From positions 1-56,121 of the forward strand of contig JAADVB010000114.1 of NCBI GenBank assembly GCA_023334545.1: 56,121 bases of DNA, written 5' to 3'. Made by a program: the position numbers and the translations under genes. The notes under the pieces were generated by a model. The model searched no databases, was not told where the DNA came from, and saw only the letters and a list, made by a program, of their open reading frames with translations. The stretch comes from Salisapilia sapeloensis. Lineage: Eukaryota > Oomycota > Peronosporomycetes > Peronosporales > Salisapiliaceae. How positions within the stretch are numbered: position 1 is the stretch's first letter; every line of letters begins with the position of its first letter. This document shows, one piece after another, positions 1-11,479 of this stretch.

Positions 1-75
1 GTCCTCCGCCGCCGCCAAGGACACTAGCACCGCCGTGCAGGCCACGACGAAAGCCACAGCTCGTCGCATGCTCAT
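1..75 (-). CDS. 5' end of a secreted protein (partial)
   Basis: Twenty-five codons read leftward off the window edge from an ATG at 75; a second in-frame ATG lies at 69. The peptide starts MSMRRAVAFVVACTAVLVS and continues LAAAED, a textbook signal peptide: basic n-region, hydrophobic core and an Ala-rich cleavage site, probably after AAA. Only the leader is inside the window, so the mature protein and its role are unknown. Secretion is an inference from this leader. Confidence 0.6.
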   Translation of the reverse strand, partial: MSMRRAVAFVVACTAVLVSLAAAED

Positions 76-1483
76 TCCTATTCTTTCCTTCTTCTCCGAT
101 TGAAGATACTAAATGCACGTGATTGGCTTGAATGAGTAATTCGCTATGTGAGACTAAAGATAGCCCTATTTCTGCATGCAATATGCTTATGTGGTAAAGG
201 ACAAAGCGTGCGGTTGATATAAAAAATATGATCAAAAAGGGAGTTATATTGACAAAAAGGGAGCAGAAAGTAATATCTTTTCCAGATTACTGGTAACTTG
301 GTCCTGCTCGTTATACCAGTGACTAGGAGCTTCAATAGCCGACATGTTCAGAATGGTTTGAACTGAGCTAGCATGTACGGTGTGTGTACTAGGGAGCAAG
401 AGGAAGGTCAGAGGAGAAGCGATCCGTCGAGTCCAATACCAAGGTGCCAGTGAGATCTTCGAAATATCTGTCTACATAGCGGGATACTCCGAATATTTAC
501 ATAATGGAGAGAACAAAATCGTGAGCATTCAGAGGATGGAAATGTAGGCTGCTTCGAGGTAGGAGAATGCTATTTGCAAAGGTAAATATATCATTCTCTG
601 GATAAAAACAAACGATCGAATGAAATGTGTATCAACACGACGAATTTCTCCGAGACTAGTGCCTGGTCCATATACTTTGTTTTTATACTTCCACAGGATC
701 TCTCCACTCCATTTATGTGCAGAGCTACGGAGCCTGTCCACCTAAAAACAGGAATAATTTCCGATAGTGGATACCGCTCCGTACGCTAGTTATGGTCGAC
801 ACTTTCCCGCTTAATCATCTACCCGTCACGATACGTACAGCAAGAAGAGAGGACCTTCTGCTGAATCATATTCTGTTTTACATGCAACGTTGAAGAGAGG
901 GGCTTCCATACGATCGGAGATAGTATGCAACTCCTCGCGAACGGAAACGCAACGTACTGAATCCATCCTGGCGTGCGAACACGGTCGTTTCATCTTCCTG
1001 TAGCAACGATTTCATACTAATACAGGAATTCGGCGGATTCCACAAGTCGGATCCGCGTACGTCCAGCTCGCCCAGGTTCTATCGCCCATGCTGCCTCGCC
1101 AGTAGTCAGCATATCACCCGGACTTTATGTTGACGAAACCGATTTAATCGTCGTGTTGTAAAGCTAGTACAAGTTCCTGCCGAGTCGCTACGTGCCTTCA
1201 TGCCTCGCGTCGTCCGACCCTCGACCTTATCCAGCGTCCCTCCATCGACCTGATTCACAGAAAGATCGCGCGTATTAATAGTCTCCAAGCACCCATGATC
1301 TTCCACCAAAGCACTCGAAGAAGCCACCTTGGCCGCTGACTCGGCCTACGTCGATGACAGAAGTTGAATTTCCGCTAAAGTACGATGCATCTACCTGCTG
1401 CCTGGTTTTCATTTGTAAACTTGCGCTCGAGAAGACAGACAGTCTTGATCTCAGTGCACATGTTCATGACCAGTGCTGCCAAT
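76..1483. other. intergenic stretch, no gene recognised
   Basis: About 1.4 kb between the start of the leftward secreted-protein gene and the rightward NTF2-like gene. It should hold both promoters. Short open frames exist (for example minus-strand 529-741 and 1106-1327), but none has a recognisable domain or partner exon. I see no repeat or RNA gene. Confidence 0.5.
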
Positions 1484-2281
1484 ATGGATACCTCAGTCTT
1501 GCCGGATTGGGACTTGGATGCAGCCCTCGACCTCGATCTCGGACTTGACAACTGGCTCCTCGCATCCTCAGATGACTTTCTGGAGCCGCTCGAAAGCGAT
1601 ACTTCAGCTTTGCCAGAGATGGGCGAAACGTCTCCTGCTAGTGTCAATGCCAACTACGCGATGGACATGGACGACGTGTCCAAGCTATGTGGGACGCTCC
1701 CTTCGTCTCCGGATGACTTGCTCGCAGCAGGTGCTAATATGAACTCGAGTACGCGACGGAAACGGAAACTACCAGAGTCCTCAAAAGCAGCAGGGAAGCG
1801 TCCAAAGTCGAACAAGTCGGTGCATTTCGTCGACTCGAACGCAGCAGACCAATTGTACAAGCGCCGGTACGAGCGACTTCACGAGATCTTGACAGCGTGG
1901 AACACGGGCGTTATCGAAGACATTGAAGAGATCGCAGACAGCGTCTACGACCATGACGTGACGCTCTTCTGCCCCACATTTACAGAAGCGGTGCATGGCG
2001 TTCGAGGTGTGCTGTCCCACTGGGCATCTCTCTTGGACGCCTTCCCGGACGGAGTGATGGAAGAGTACACTATCCACAGTGCAGAGGACAACGGCGAGAA
2101 GATCAGCGCGTCGTGGGTTTTCAGTGGCACGCAGATCTTCCCGTTCTTTGGCGTCGCGCCGCGTAGGGAGAAGGTATGCATTCGAGGCAGCACCGTCTTC
2201 ACCTTTCGTGGCGACAAGATTTACCAGAGTTGGCTCATGTTTAATCAGAACGAGGCAATGCATAAGCTCATGGGCCAGTAA
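1484..2281 (+). CDS. nuclear-type protein with NTF2/SnoaL-like domain
   Basis: A single exon of 265 codons from the ATG at 1484. The same frame is open back to an ATG at 1385, but those extra residues look like 5' leader. The first 75 or so residues are acidic and rich in Leu and Asp (DTSVLPDWDLDAALDLDLG), followed by a basic cluster RRKRKLPESSKAAGKRPKSN that looks like a bipartite nuclear signal. The C-terminal 130 residues have the alpha+beta pattern of the NTF2/SnoaL fold (YERLHEILTAWN, then DVTLFCP, then FTFRGDKIYQSWLMFN). The layout suggests a nuclear regulator with an acidic activation-like region, but no DNA-binding domain is visible, so a specific function is not claimed. Confidence 0.7.
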   Translation: MDTSVLPDWDLDAALDLDLGLDNWLLASSDDFLEPLESDTSALPEMGETSPASVNANYAMDMDDVSKLCGTLPSSPDDLLAAGANMNSSTRRKRKLPESSKAAGKRPKSNKSVHFVDSNAADQLYKRRYERLHEILTAWNTGVIEDIEEIADSVYDHDVTLFCPTFTEAVHGVRGVLSHWASLLDAFPDGVMEEYTIHSAEDNGEKISASWVFSGTQIFPFFGVAPRREKVCIRGSTVFTFRGDKIYQSWLMFNQNEAMHKLMGQ

Positions 2282-2497
2282 GATAGTAATTAATCGCAAC
2301 GCAGTGTGCGTTCCATGGTCAGCGTCATAGTCAAGTGTGTCAGCAATAGCGAAAGAAAAGAAGAGTTCCATAAGGACAATAGATCAATGCTTTGTCACTT
2401 GCCAATTACTTGTAAGTGGGGTGCTACGTTGGTCCAGGTATGAAACCGCCATGCGAACGAAGCGGCACAAGTTGATCGTTGGGTCAGTAGAGGTAGT

Positions 2498-3489
2498 ATG
2501 CCACTTGCGCGTCGTCAGCGAGGACTGCAGTGGCCACCCCATCCAGCTCAGCTACTGGTATCTTCGCCGTGAGCCTCAGAATAACCAAATCACACTGACG
2601 ATAGCGTAGGCAATAGGAATGGCTACTAGCTCCACGGTCCTCTTCTATCAGTCCTCATTTCATGGTCTGTCTTCGTCAATGCAGCGAACGGCACAATTCC
2701 TCGTGTCGTTCGAACTAGTAATAGTGATTATTCTCTTCTTTCTGGTAAGCAGCTACCTACTTTCAGAAGTACCATTTAACTTACGAGTGGTAGATCTCGT
2801 ATCGAGACCCTGGAGTGGACGAAGTACCTACCAACGGACCGACGTGCTACGCCGCGGAAGAAGCGTCTCGACAATCTCCAGCTTTCAACTCTACTTTTTT
2901 ATTCCCAACGACATATTCTACCATCTCTCCTTCCGGTCGACTCCCGCGACAAGTACTACTTGAATGTCCAACCTGCCAAGTTTTCGTGGCGACCACGACC
3001 AAGCACTGCAGTAGCTGTAACAAGTGCGTGCCAGGATTCGACCACCACTGCATCTACTTGAACACTTGCATCGGGTCGAAAAACTACAAGCTCTTCGCCT
3101 ACCTCCTCACGTCGTCCATCCTCCTGCTATCCTCCCAACTCTTATTCGCGTCAGTAACCTTCATCTACATCCGAGATCAAGTTCTACTAGAAAGCACTCG
3201 CCTTTTATGCCTAGTCCTTTCATCGACAGAGCTATTCCTTCTCCTGCTTCTCGCAGGTTTCCACCTCTACCTCACCCTTACAGACCAGCCTACGCATGTC
3301 TGGCTCCGACGTCGGCAACAACACAGGAGGGTCGCCAAGCACCACAGCCAGGAAAGTAACCAACTCCTCCAGTCCAAAAGGATAATGACAGTCGATGCCA
3401 CCATGTCAGACAGATCTGACAGCCCTCGACACCAAAGTTACTCTGTCTCGATGTCCGAACATGAACACAGTACAGCTCAAAATGCATAA
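2498..3489 (+). CDS. DHHC-type protein S-palmitoyltransferase
   Basis: Proposed exons 2498..2557, 2610..2744 and 2794..3489, all phase 0, giving 295-296 residues; the introns are 52 and 49 bp. Exon 1 encodes [16 protein letters not shown], which resembles the N-terminus of ZDHHC1/11-type enzymes. Splicing of exon 3 restores the family motif YRDPGV after the second membrane helix. The catalytic cysteine-rich domain follows: [21 protein letters not shown], then [13 protein letters not shown] with the active DHHC cysteine. Two more hydrophobic helices come next ([19 protein letters not shown] and [19 protein letters not shown]), then a hydrophilic tail. It should transfer palmitate to protein cysteines at an endomembrane; the substrate is unknown. 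Its stop codon lies 40 bp from the stop of the convergent RAP1-like gene. Confidence 0.85.
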
Positions 3490-3529
3490 TATCAAATCAA
3501 CGTTCTGATTCCATGACAAGTCTCCTTGC

Positions 3530-4913
3530 TTATGAAGTCAGGAACCGAATGCGATCCAGAATGTCCGCGATGGTTCGTCCTGCCTTGAATCCATCCAGCT
3601 TGCCTTCTGCGTCTGCCGCCTGGAGCATGTCGAGAGGAGACTCGCTTTCCATGAATGGCGCAAGCAGCTTGTCCTCTTCCCACGTCCACATCTCAGCAGA
3701 TGATTTCCCTCGAAGGTAGTCCATCGTCACGTCCAAGTCGCCCGTGGCAAAGTAGAGCGCTTGGGTGATGGCAGCAGGTCTGTGGTGCGTCATCAGTCGC
3801 ATCTTCTTCAGCGCCCGATCAATCTCCTCTCCTTCGATCCAATCCACTTCGACTGGCTCCTCTGTCGCCTGCGTGTTGCCCTCAGTAGAGGGATCAGAAT
3901 GCTCTCCTTGTCTGCCAGAGCTCGCTGCAGCAGGAGGATCCGGACGCTCCTCCGCGACAGAGCTACCAGCCGGCTGTGCTTCTACTGGACCCTCCGTCGT
4001 GGTAGAGGTAGGAGGCGGCGCCTCTGACGAAGGCTGCTCCGAAGTCGTGTCAGGTGATGAAGGTGGCTGCTCGGAGGCAGAGGTCCTCTTCCGCTTCGTT
4101 TTCTCACGCTGCACAGTGGGCTCTCTGCCTTCCGCTTGTTCGGGCCCGACGTCCAACTACCGCATGAATGGTTTACTAGTGCTCGAGAGAACAGGAATAT
4201 CATGTAGAAGCATACGTTTTTTGTAATAAAGTCTTGTCGCTCTTCCGCCGTCCAGCGCTTGAGCTTCTTTTTGTAGTACTCGTGCATGCTCTCAGCAGGG
4301 CGACGTGTAATCTACAGGCAAACAGTGCGTGAGACTAGCAGCAACAGGACGGAATCGATAGCTACAATACTTTTTCTTTCGCTGCATCTCGCCATACGTT
4401 GATACTGACGATGGAGCTGGGTGTTACGTTAGGTCCAATTGCGTCCTAGAGGATCCTATGTTAGCATGCTGCATAACACTTTATGCTATGCAATCGACGC
4501 ACCTCCACGAATTGAAGCATCTTGGCAACTTCTTGATCCGTGTACTTGAGTTTCTGCTTGCCAGTCCTTGCCTTTGCCTTGTACTTGGCAATGTCCTGGA
4601 GCTGACCTGCCTTCAAACTGTCCTCGATGAAGTTCGTCGACACCCAGTTCGTCGCTGGCAACAGACTGGGCTTTTCGACTAAAACAATGCCGTCCGACTT
4701 GGACTCTGCTACCGTGCCACCGTTCGTCTACAATTGTGCATCGTTTATATGACTTGTCAAGAACATGTTCCTAGGTCGATGCCGTACTTGGATGATCTGC
4801 GCGAGCTCGTCCCGACGCTCATTGCCAATCTTGGAGCTTAGATAGAACGAATGGCTGGCGAAAAGTGGCTCCGAAGCGACTTCGTCGCTGTCCTGGGATG
4901 CTGCGTCAGTCAT
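3530..4913 (-). CDS. RAP1: RAP1-like telomere-associated protein (BRCT-Myb-RCT)
   Basis: Five exons: 4913..4788, 4727..4503, 4445..4371, 4311..4216 and 4156..3530, all phase 0, with introns of 57-60 bp, encoding 382 residues. Residues about 16-105 resemble a BRCT domain (LFASHSFYLSSKIGNERRDE, TNGGTVAES, NWVSTNFIEDSL). Residues about 107-172 match the RAP1-type Myb domain (KYTDQEVAKMLQFVE, VWRDAAKEK, RRPAESMHEYYKKKLKRW). A low-complexity basic and Pro/Ser-rich linker follows. The last 100 or so residues match the RAP1 C-terminal domain (ITQALYFATGDLDVTMDYL, WTWEEDKLLAPFM, DILDRIRFL). All three domains in the RAP1 order make the assignment strong. In yeast and animals RAP1 sits at telomeres and binds shelterin or silencing partners; that role here is inferred. 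Confidence 0.8.
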
Positions 4914-5504
4914 GGGAAGCGAGGGCTTTTGCAGCGAGGTTCAAGGGTTTGCCGCCGTTCTTTTTCTCCCAGGCTTCAAATGAAAAGCGTATAATCGTTT
5001 CGTGTGTATATACTAAAAGTAAGATAAATGTATTGACCGATGGAGAGAGTTTTGTGGAATCGGACGTCAGGGACGATTTAAACCAGAGCTCCAATATCGA
5101 AAGCAATTGGGCTAGATGGGGTCGGAGAAACTTTACGACCTAGCTAAAGTAGAGAAAGAGTAGTTAATACGAGTGGATATCCTATAATAGTAGATAAATC
5201 CATTTCTATCACTTTGGGAGGAAGCAATGGCACCTATAGTAGCGATCGAAATGCCCACAAGCTCTTCCAGCATGACAAGAGTGGAAACAGCCATACCAAG
5301 AGACACGTAGAAACAGAAGAAACTAATATATCCTTTAAGCTTCTACCAAACTCTTCCTTTCCTACAAGACTCGCTTTCCCATCTCTCATCTGTATCTGCA
5401 GTTGCATACTCTAGTCAAGGTTAAATAGCAGCTTTTTAAGCTCCATCCGGAAGTCGATCGTCAGGTTGGAATCGTCGGCTCAACTGGTCGCTTCAAGCAT
5501 ATAG
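4914..5504. other. divergent intergenic region
   Basis: Lies between the start of the leftward RAP1-like gene and the rightward SET-domain gene, so it must carry both promoters. An open frame at 4865-5143 on the plus strand is antisense to RAP1 exon 1 and is not supported as a gene. Nothing else is recognised. Confidence 0.5.
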
Positions 5505-6825
5505 ATGTCTGCAGCGACCGCATCGGAGCGGCTCTTCTTAGCATGGCTACGAGAGAATGGTGCGAGCTTTGACAAGATCGAGTGGCCCGTTTGGACGCCC
5601 ACGGGACTCCGCGGCGCAATCGCCAAGGAAGACATTAGTCCGAATGAAGTCATGCTGTCGATACCCAAGAAGCTGCTTATTTCAGAGGCTACTTGCTGGG
5701 CAGATGCACAGCTCCAACCGTTCTACGAAGCCCACAGAGACCTGTTTGCACGGGATGATCCGCTACTTGCTCTCTTTCTCACCAAGGAGCTCACGAAAGG
5801 CCCCGAGTCTTTCTATCATCCGTACCTTGCCATGCTTCCATCTCCGACGACAATCCAGAACTGGACAGACGAAGAGCTCATGGAACTTCAAGACATGTAC
5901 GTCTACAAATATACCAATTGCATTCGTATATCTGCTCATTGTCATCGTCAAAAGTGACCTCGTCGAAGCATGTGAGCGCCGGAACATTGACATTCAGCAG
6001 TACTACGACCGCATCATGACTCTCTTGGACAATGAGTATCCGGTATGACACTTTTTCTATCCTACACCATCATATTCTCACCGTCATGCGCCTTAGAACC
6101 ACTACCCACGGGACGAGTACACGTTCGAGAGCTTCCGATTCATGTGGCAGACAATCCAAGCACGGACGTTCGGTCGTCTCTTGCCCTGGACAGCCCTCGT
6201 GCCGTTTGCAGATTGTCTGAATCATGCCAACGTCGCGACCAAGTACGTCCTAGACGACGATTTCAATGCATTCGAGCTCTTCCCATCGAGCGACAATGCG
6301 TATACCAAAGGCCAAGAAGTGTTCAACAGCTACGGACGTCGTCCGAACCACCAGCTCCTACTGGACTATGGCTTTGCGCTTCCAGACAACGAGTGGGACT
6401 TTGTCGACGTCCAATTGTCCAAGGACGAACGACTCTTCTTCCTAGAGTACGACGTCAGACTGCCGTTAGGTCGACTGCGCGTCCATCGAAACCGACCTCC
6501 GAACGACTTGATCCCTTCCTGCTTAATGGACGAAGAGAGTGAAGAAGAGGACAACGATGACACTCGAATGGATTTCCTCACCACACTGCAGCGAGTCGTG
6601 GCACGATGTCTGCTGTCTTATCCGACCACAACGGAGCGAGATGAAGCTCTGCTACAAGCGGCAGATGGCGACCGGAAGAAGACGGCGATCGTCTACCGCC
6701 TGAGCAAGAAGCGCATCCTAGAGTCCTTACTGGACGACGTCGCAGACAAGATCGGTACGTTCGAGGAAGACGAGACGGACTCTTTCGTGGACGAATTTGA
6801 TAAAGTAGATTTAGATTCGAATTAA
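5505..6825 (+). CDS. SET-domain lysine methyltransferase (Rubisco-LSMT/SETD3-like)
   Basis: Exons 5505..5896, 5955..6042 and 6097..6825 (introns 58 and 54 bp) encode 402 residues. The N-terminus has the split SET pattern of the plant Rubisco-LSMT/SETD3 family: WTPTGLRGAIAKEDISPNEV, then a variable insert with DPLLALFLTKE. The C-terminal SET core has ARTFGRLLPWTALVPFADCL with the cofactor motif NHAN next, then EVFNSYGRRPNHQLLLDYGF. A substrate-binding-like helical C-terminus ends in an acidic tail. These enzymes use S-adenosylmethionine to methylate lysine (or histidine in SETD3) on non-histone proteins; the substrate is unknown here. Splicing at 6042/6097 joins EYP to NHYPRDEYTF, which fits the family. 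The stop codon is 28 bp from the stop of the convergent C2-domain gene. Confidence 0.82.
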
Positions 6826-6853
6826 AAGCCCATCTCCGACATTAAAGTATCGC

Positions 6854-9800
6854 TCAGTCGGTCGGACGATTGCAGCTATCCAGTACGATCGACAGGAATC
6901 GGTCCTTTTGTTCCTTCGACTCAAAGTAGAATTCGCGTTCTATCCACACGAGCGTCAGTCCACATCCACACTTCTCTACTGCAAACTCTTACCTTCTTTG
7001 CCGTAGCTCGAGATCCCAGAGACACTCACCACCTGCTGCTCCTCGTTACTCTTATCCGTCACAGCTTCCTCGCTCTCAAACTACTCGTCATCAGCTACTA
7101 TTTTCACAACCATCACGACAGACATACCATAAGCTGCAGCCATGGCTCGTTCCCGACTTCCGCATCGTCCACCACCTTCCACAGCAAGAAGCGGCAGGTC
7201 CGGTAGATGACAAACCTCTCCTTGAGATTCTGGCCGAGCGTCCCGGTCGTCTTCATCGTCGCACTCCAGAGACCATGATGGCGCAGTCGAAGCTCTTCCT
7301 CCACTTCTCTCCGTTTATTCGCCTCCTGCATCTTCGTGTACACTTGTCTCTCCGCGTCATACGCTCGAATGAGCTCTTGATCGGTCGGAAGGGACGACAA
7401 AAAATTCCACAAGATCGTACGGAGTTGGTTGCTCGGCGGCAAGTCTTCAAAGAAGACGGCCGTAAACTCACTCAGTCCACCCAGGAGGACGATCCATCGA
7501 CTCGGGACGATGGAGAAGACGACTGCAGCCGCCAGCACGATGGCAAACGCCACGGCTGTCTTCCACGGATGTGCCCAGTTAAACAGGTTCTCGGCGCACG
7601 CCCACGCGCCACAGAAGCGCCCGATCTGGTCCTGCAGACTCTTCATCGTATCCCGGACCTTCCAGAACGTGTCGATGAACTGCCCACCGATCACGTTCGA
7701 CTTCTCCTTCTCCGCCAGACGCTCGCACACGAACGTCGAGAGGTTGCGTTCGGCTCGAGATGTTCCGCCCGACCGACGGCGGTACGGCGGGGCAGACAGC
7801 GGCGTCAGCGGACTCTCCTCCTCCTTCATCGAATGCGGCGTCTCGGTGAACCGACTCGATGTGCGACTCGCAGGCAGCTTGAACTCGACTCGCACCAGCA
7901 ACCGATCACTTTCTTCTGCCAGCGCCACGTGCTGCACGTCAGACGCATGTACGACGCCTTCGCCTGTCGACGGATTCGGCGGCGTCGACAGTAGCGGAAG
8001 AGCAAACTCCATCGTCGAGTCCTTTCGCGCCTCAAACTCCCGCAGCGCAATGGTGGAAGACGCGACAACCAGGTCCGGCGTTTCCTTGGGTTCTCCCGTC
8101 AGCGAGATGCACAGATCGAACTGCACGAGGCCAGGGAAGCATCTCCAAGGCGCCAGGTCATGCCGGCCAGAGTACAGCTTCCGACACGCTTGCGGCACGG
8201 GAAAGTAATACGCGTGATGGTCCACGCCGTAGGCTTCTTCCTTCTCCTCACTCCTGTCGATGCAGTGCGCACAGCTGCAGACGTCCCGCGCATGTGGCCA
8301 CGAGATGGCGAAGTTGCGATATGGAAAGTCCTTGCGCTGCTTACTAGTAAAGTGCTGCGCGAGCATCTGTGCACGGGACTGGAGGCCTGAGGCACTGTCA
8401 TAGAGCGACGGTTTTCGCCAGACCGGGTGCTTGGTCTTCTCCACCACGTGCGTCCAGCCGACGAGTGCCTGGTCAAAGCCAGAGGGGACGAAGACCGTGT
8501 CTCCACCCAGCTCGGTCGTCGCGCCGTCGTTCGGCAAGTACTTGACCAGGACGTAGAGACTCATCTTGGAGGATGCAACGTCCCGTAGCATCGACTGCGA
8601 GTTCATGAGCAGGTGCTCAGTGCTTTCAGACAACTGCGCTTCATGGACAGCGACGTGGAGGTCCGCCAGAGGACGATAGAGCTTCAGGTTGTCCGTTTCC
8701 TCCTCGTCATGCTCGGTGAACCAGACCCATCTCTCGGCAAACGACCCGTCCAGTCGACGCTGCAGCTGCACCAGCATATACAGGACAATACCATACAAGA
8801 CGTACGCGACGGCGTACTCGAGGTCGCCAAAGACGCAGATGAAGACAAAGACAAAGAGACACACGCCCGACTTCTTCCGGTTCTTCCACGCAATGATGTT
8901 CCCATACTCTGCGTCTAGCCACTGGAAGAGTCGTAGGATGCGACTGAACCGCTGGATCGTCAGTCGCAGACTCTCGACCGTCACGTCCTTATCCTCTCGC
9001 TCGAGCAACGACTGGTCTTCCACCGGACGCAGTTGCAGCAGCTCTTCCTTCGACTCGACGTACTCTAGTTTTAAAAGCGCAAAGCCCTTCTGCTTCGCAT
9101 GCTCCCCACTAGTCGGCTGTGGTTCATTCACATGGTATTTGTCGTTCTCTGCTGACGGCCGCGCGCCATCGTATCCGCGTCGGCCGTTCCGCGCCTCCAT
9201 CTCGAGATACGACAGCGGGATCTTGAGCTGCTGCATGAGCCTATTGGACTTGACGAACGCATCGTAGCTCTGCTGCAGCAGCTGAAACAAGGACGCTGAC
9301 ACTTCGCCCACACACGTGTCGCTGTTAAAGTCAATCACTTCAATCTTAAACGGCTTCGTCCGGTTCGCAATGCGGAAGCAGACTCGCTCCATAAACATCG
9401 GGTCAGCACTCTTGAGCACCGGACTCGTCTCGTACACGAGGTCGTCGAACCGCAGACGGCAGTACGTGTCACCTGCAAACACATTCCGTGCGTGGAAGTC
9501 TTCGTCCGGACGACAGTGCTTGGTGCACAGATGCAGACCCTGGAAGTTCACGTACAAGTCGCCGACGCGTCGACTATCGGTTGAGTGCTGCAGCAATCGG
9601 AATTGGACGCCCCGATGCTGCACAAACGTCGACGGCTTCACCGTCTTATCTCCAGCCGTCGTCACTTGGTCCTTCTTGTCATCCGTCTGTTCACTCGCAT
9701 CCGCCTCTTCCACTTGCTTGCACTCGCACTTGTTCATGGCCTTCATGATGCATCCTTTATGCACGTCCAGCGCACATCGTTCACATCGGTATCCCCACTC

Positions 9801-11479
9801 ACCTCCAATCATGTTCACAATCACTCGGTCGCATACGCCGCACATGGGAATAGCTAGACCCACAGACTTGAGCTGATGCACGCGGAACTTGTGCTCGTTC
9901 GCGGCATTCACCTCTCCTTCCGTCGGAACGAACTTGATGGACAAGAGGACACGCGGCGCGCTAGTGCTCCTCCGCATCATCATAGCCACTGGAGCTTGGA
10001 CCCTAGACGATAGCGTGAACCAGCGCTTGGCCTCGATGTTCGGGAACTGGAGCAACGGCGTCATGTCCAGGAGACAGCACGCGATCTGGTCATCTGAAAG
10101 GTAGTTGGCATTCCAGATGTCCACTTCTAACAACGGGATGGGCGTGATCGTGCTATTGTACATGTGCGTGAACTGCATCGCATTGTCGTCCACGCTCTTC
10201 CACAGCGGGTCGCGGCCGCCTTGCTCGGATGGTTGCGTCTGCTCCGGTTCTTTCCACGGCAAAAGTGACAGACGAGCATATGGCTCTTGCGTCCCGAGGA
10301 GCTGCGCTTCCGGTAGGTCTTTTGCGCGATGCACCGTGACATAGAAGACGCCAGGCTTGTTCACGTCGCTGGACGACGTCACGCGCAGGAGATCATCTCG
10401 AGACGAGATGCCGGGGCTTTGCTGCATAATGTCTGCGGCGAATTGGAGACAGCCCTTGTGCGCAATGACGCCGGACGGGTCGAGACGATACATGTTGTCC
10501 GGATCCGGCCACGACACGTCGCAGATGTCGCACTTGGGCTGCGTATCGGCGGGTAGCTCCACTGCTAGGCCGCTTTCGAAGACAGGGTCGACTTCCGGGT
10601 ATCGCTCCATAAGCTCCACTTCATCTGCCTGCGCACTCGCTCGGTCTTCAAATTTCTTCTGGAGCATCTTGAGCGTCGGGTTGGACGATCCCATCTTCTT
10701 CAGTCGAGAGCTACGTATGTCGTTAGTATACAAGTGGATAGAGAGACAATCAGCTAGGTGTACAGAGCGGAGGATATAGTCGTTCCGGAGGCATCAGCGG
10801 ACTCGTCATCGACGCTTTCGTCTCCCTGCGCGAGCTTCTCCAGAAGCTTCTCCAGCTCTTGTCCGGTGCAAATTCGCACCACATCTCGATCTGAGATGCA
10901 ATTGCCAATCTCGTCTTCTCTTGGAACAACTACGATCATCAAGTAGATTACTCAGTATGTACGTGGCGAATACTTGAGCACGTGGAGGTTACCGATGCCC
11001 GAGGACTCATTCATAAAGTGTAAATCTGGATTATTATACACGCGATGCATATCCCACTCCTGCAGTGCATCCTCTAGCGTCTGTTCCTTTCGTCCGTTCA
11101 CATGCTTCTTCTTCAAACCTTCGCAAAGCCTGTGCATAAACGGCCAACGTCATCAATTCCAACATCAGACCATGGTAGAAGAGATTAATAAACGCACCAA
11201 AAGCCAATCGAGTCTGCGTCTTCACTCGACTTGCGACCGATGTGCAGAGACTGGGATGCAGCCGACCGCACGCGCTGCCGGAGCTCCATGTCGCCGCGTG
11301 GATCTCGAAGCGCCTCTTTTCTCGTTTTGTTATACACGTGCGGATGATACTTTTGTGGATCAGTCGGTGTTTGTCTTGGAATAATATGTGGCGATGGTAG
11401 TGTATAGAGAAAGATGGGGAAGATCAGGTGAATCTCACAGGGACATACATGAAGGCTCGATGGATATGGGCATCGGCAT
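6854..11479 (-). CDS. large C2/C1-domain membrane protein (MCTP-like)
   Basis: Seven exons proposed: 11479..11439, 11374..11198, 11129..10993, 10929..10764, 10710..7128, 7080..6993 and 6939..6854, about 1,425 residues. The phases agree at every junction. Visible parts in order: a charged N-terminal region; a Cys/His cluster (CDICDVSW, HKGC); a C2 domain (GVFYVTVHRAKDLPEA); a C1 zinc finger with the spacing H..CGVC..CERC..HKGC..C; a second C2 domain (YCRLRFDDLVYETS); a hydrophobic hairpin (SGVCLFVFVFICVFGDLEYA); a third C2-like region; and a C-terminal hairpin (AVAFAIVLAAAVVFSIVP) like that of multiple-C2 transmembrane proteins. The last two short exons add FYFESKEQKDRF, a PH/GRAM-like ending. 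It probably tethers membranes or binds lipid in response to calcium or diacylglycerol. The 5' end is the weakest part. Confidence 0.65.

Noticed and set aside
4865-5143. Plus-strand open frame over RAP1 exon 1
   Set aside because: It is antisense to a well-supported coding exon and has no recognisable content.
10930-10962. A 33-bp intron in the C2/C1 gene (donor at 10962)
   Set aside because: An upstream donor at 10992 has the same phase and gives a normal 63-bp intron. The ultrashort reading was dropped, although it cannot be fully excluded.
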